Shown here in pieces: positions 5,846 through 6,822 of a stretch of 6,822 bases of DNA. Source of the DNA: an uncultured Eubacteriaceae bacterium (GTDB lineage: Bacteria > Bacillota > Clostridia > Lachnospirales > CAG-274); the NCBI GenBank assembly GCA_938042265.1, contig CALIRN010000109.1, positions 1 to 6,822 on the forward strand, given 5' to 3'. The translations under genes and the position numbers were made by a program. Position 1 is the stretch's first letter; every line of letters starts with the position of its first letter. Under the pieces are notes generated by a model. That model was not told where the DNA came from. It ran no database searches and saw nothing but the letters and a program-made list of their open reading frames with translations.

Positions 5846-6747
5846 TGAATACGAAGGTTAATATATGCGGAGTTGAATTTAAAAACCCTGTTATGACGGC
5901 ATCGGGTACCTTTGGCAGCGGCAGAGAATATGGAGAATTTGTGAATTTGAGCAGACTCGGAGGTGTGGTTGTAAAGGGTGTTGCCGATAAGCCTTGGAAG
6001 GGCAACAATGCACCCCGTATTGCAGAGGTTTACGGCGGTATGCTTAACAGTGTGGGTCTGCAAAATCCGGGGGTTGATTATTTTATAAAAGAGGATATTC
6101 CCTTCTTAAGACAGTATGACACAAATATTATTGTAAATGTATGCGGTCATTCCATTGAGGAATATGTAAATGTGGTTAAGGCGCTGCAGGGGCAGGACGT
6201 GGATATGCTGGAGCTTAATATTTCCTGCCCCAATGTGTCAGAGGGCGGTATGGCTTTTGGTACGGACTGCGGTATGATTGAAAAGGTTGTTTCCGCAGTT
6301 AAAAGGGAGGCGGACAAGCCTCTCATAGTTAAGCTGAGTCCTAATGTTACGGATATTACCGAAACTGCAAGGGCGGCTGTTGCGGGGGGCGCGGATGCAC
6401 TTAGCCTTATCAATACTCTTACGGGTATGAAGATTGATATTTACAGAAGAAAGCCTGTCCTTGACAGAAAGGTGGGAGGTATGAGCGGTCCTGCCGTTAA
6501 GCCTGTGGCCGTAAGAATGGTTTATCAGGTGTGCAAGGCAGTTGACGTGCCAGTTATCGGTCTTGGCGGTATTTCCACAGGAGAGGATGCCATTGAGTTT
6601 ATTATGGCGGGCGCAACGGGTGTTGCAGTGGGTACCGCAAACTTCTTCAATCCTATGGCTACGCAGCAGGTAGTCGAGGGAATTGAGGAATTTATGATAA
6701 AACAGGGCATAAAGGATTTAAGTGAAATAAGGGGAATAATAGATTAA
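5845..6747 (+). CDS. pyrD: Dihydroorotate dehydrogenase B, catalytic subunit PyrD (class 1B)
   Basis: A complete 300-residue FMN-binding TIM-barrel enzyme that oxidises dihydroorotate to orotate, the fourth step of pyrimidine synthesis, acting in the cytosol with PyrK. Visible (ATG numbering): ASGTFGSGREY at 19-29; VVVKGV at 41-46 with the FMN-contacting lysine K44; NSVGLQNPG at 68-76; NVCGHS at 98-103; ELNISCPN at 123-130, whose C128 is the catalytic base of class 1 enzymes; IVKLSPNV at 161-168; INTLTGMKID at 189-198; GGMSGPAVKP at 211-220; GLGGI at 239-243; and GTANFFNP at 263-270, the FMN phosphate site. The catalytic cysteine, instead of the serine of class 2 enzymes, and the adjacent pyrK establish class 1B. 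I chose ATG 5845 over TTG 5839 and GTG 5842 because of ribosome-site spacing and its fit to the usual N-terminus. No terminator is visible in the 75 bases downstream, so the transcript may continue. Confidence 0.96.
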   Translation: MNTKVNICGVEFKNPVMTASGTFGSGREYGEFVNLSRLGGVVVKGVADKPWKGNNAPRIAEVYGGMLNSVGLQNPGVDYFIKEDIPFLRQYDTNIIVNVCGHSIEEYVNVVKALQGQDVDMLELNISCPNVSEGGMAFGTDCGMIEKVVSAVKREADKPLIVKLSPNVTDITETARAAVAGGADALSLINTLTGMKIDIYRRKPVLDRKVGGMSGPAVKPVAVRMVYQVCKAVDVPVIGLGGISTGEDAIEFIMAGATGVAVGTANFFNPMATQQVVEGIEEFMIKQGIKDLSEIRGIID

Positions 6748-6754
6748 TATTTGG

Positions 6755-6780
6755 GTCAATCCCAAGGTGGACCTGTTGAC
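6755..6780. repeat. Nested palindrome after pyrD
   Basis: Outer arms GTCAA (6755-6759) and TTGAC (6776-6780) enclose an inner palindrome AGGT-GG-ACCT (6765-6774). An overlapping short hairpin, TTGGG-TCAAT-CCCAA, lies at 6751-6765. No T-tract follows, so it is not a normal terminator. Its position just ahead of promoter-like sequence allows an operator role, but the arms are short and it may be chance. Confidence 0.3.
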
Positions 6781-6784
6781 AAAG

Positions 6785-6813
6785 TAAACAAAATCGCCTA
6801 TTTATGGTAAAAT
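6785..6813 (+). promoter_or_regulatory. Possible promoter for a gene beyond the right edge
   Basis: A -10 TAAAAT at 6808-6813 is preceded by TGG (6805-6807), an extended -10 (TGn), and 17 bases further up by TAAACA (6785-6790; 4 of 6 of the -35 consensus). A perfect TTGACA at 6776-6781 is 26 bases from this -10, too far to pair with it; at 17 bases it faces only TATTTA. No start codon lies between here and the edge, so the gene it might serve is outside the window. Confidence 0.4.
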
Positions 6814-6822
6814 AGAACCATA

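Noticed and set aside
5701..6063. Minus-strand open frames (120 and 80 codons) across the pyrK/pyrD junction
   Set aside because: They are antisense to conserved pyrK cysteine-cluster and pyrD sequence and show no domain.
6751..6765. TTGGG-TCAAT-CCCAA hairpin as a pyrD terminator
   Set aside because: The stem is only five pairs and no T-tract follows, so it does not meet the criteria for an intrinsic terminator.

Overview
The window looks like an ordinary chromosomal segment of a low-to-moderate GC Gram-positive anaerobe of class Clostridia. Several things point there: the DnaK tail (DDDIIDG), a dnaK-dnaJ pair, a BlaI/M56 (BlaR1-type) regulatory pair with a non-penicillin-binding sensor domain, and a class 1B dihydroorotate dehydrogenase made of PyrK plus PyrD. 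An Oscillospiraceae/Lachnospiraceae-like gut bacterium is my best guess, from general resemblance only. Most of the sequence is coding; the three largest gaps are 199, 159 and 75 bases.

Layout. (1) Positions 1-2494, plus strand: the 3' part of dnaK (its N-terminal ~200 codons lie upstream of the window), a 71-base gap holding a small hairpin, then complete dnaJ, closed by a strong intrinsic terminator at 2504-2529. (2) Positions 2533-4930, minus strand: a two-gene module convergent with dnaJ. blaI-type repressor (4565-4930) is transcribed first, and a 610-residue M56 membrane metallopeptidase of the BlaR1 type (2533-4365) follows after a 199-base gap. (3) Positions 5090-6747, plus strand and divergent from the repressor: pyrK (GTG start) and pyrD, overlapping by one base, which together encode the NAD-linked dihydroorotate dehydrogenase of pyrimidine synthesis. 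The last 75 bases hold a nested palindrome and promoter-like sequence for something beyond the edge.

How the parts work. DnaK and DnaJ form the Hsp70 folding machine. The BlaI/M56 pair should be a self-contained signalling switch: an outside signal activates the membrane protease, which inactivates the repressor. The repressor very probably controls its own promoter, because two identical palindromes GTTTAA-N5-TTAAAC, 25 bases apart, lie on a good minus-strand promoter (TTGACA-N17-TAAACT) ahead of it. The sensor domain has no penicillin-binding motifs and no beta-lactamase gene is nearby, so its signal and its other targets are unknown; this is the most interesting biology here. The 199-base gap between repressor and peptidase carries an odd run of alternating GAAAAA/TTTTTC blocks, including two GAAAAAT-N17-ATTTTTC elements of identical geometry. 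I see no CRISPR array, tRNA, rRNA, transposase or phage gene.
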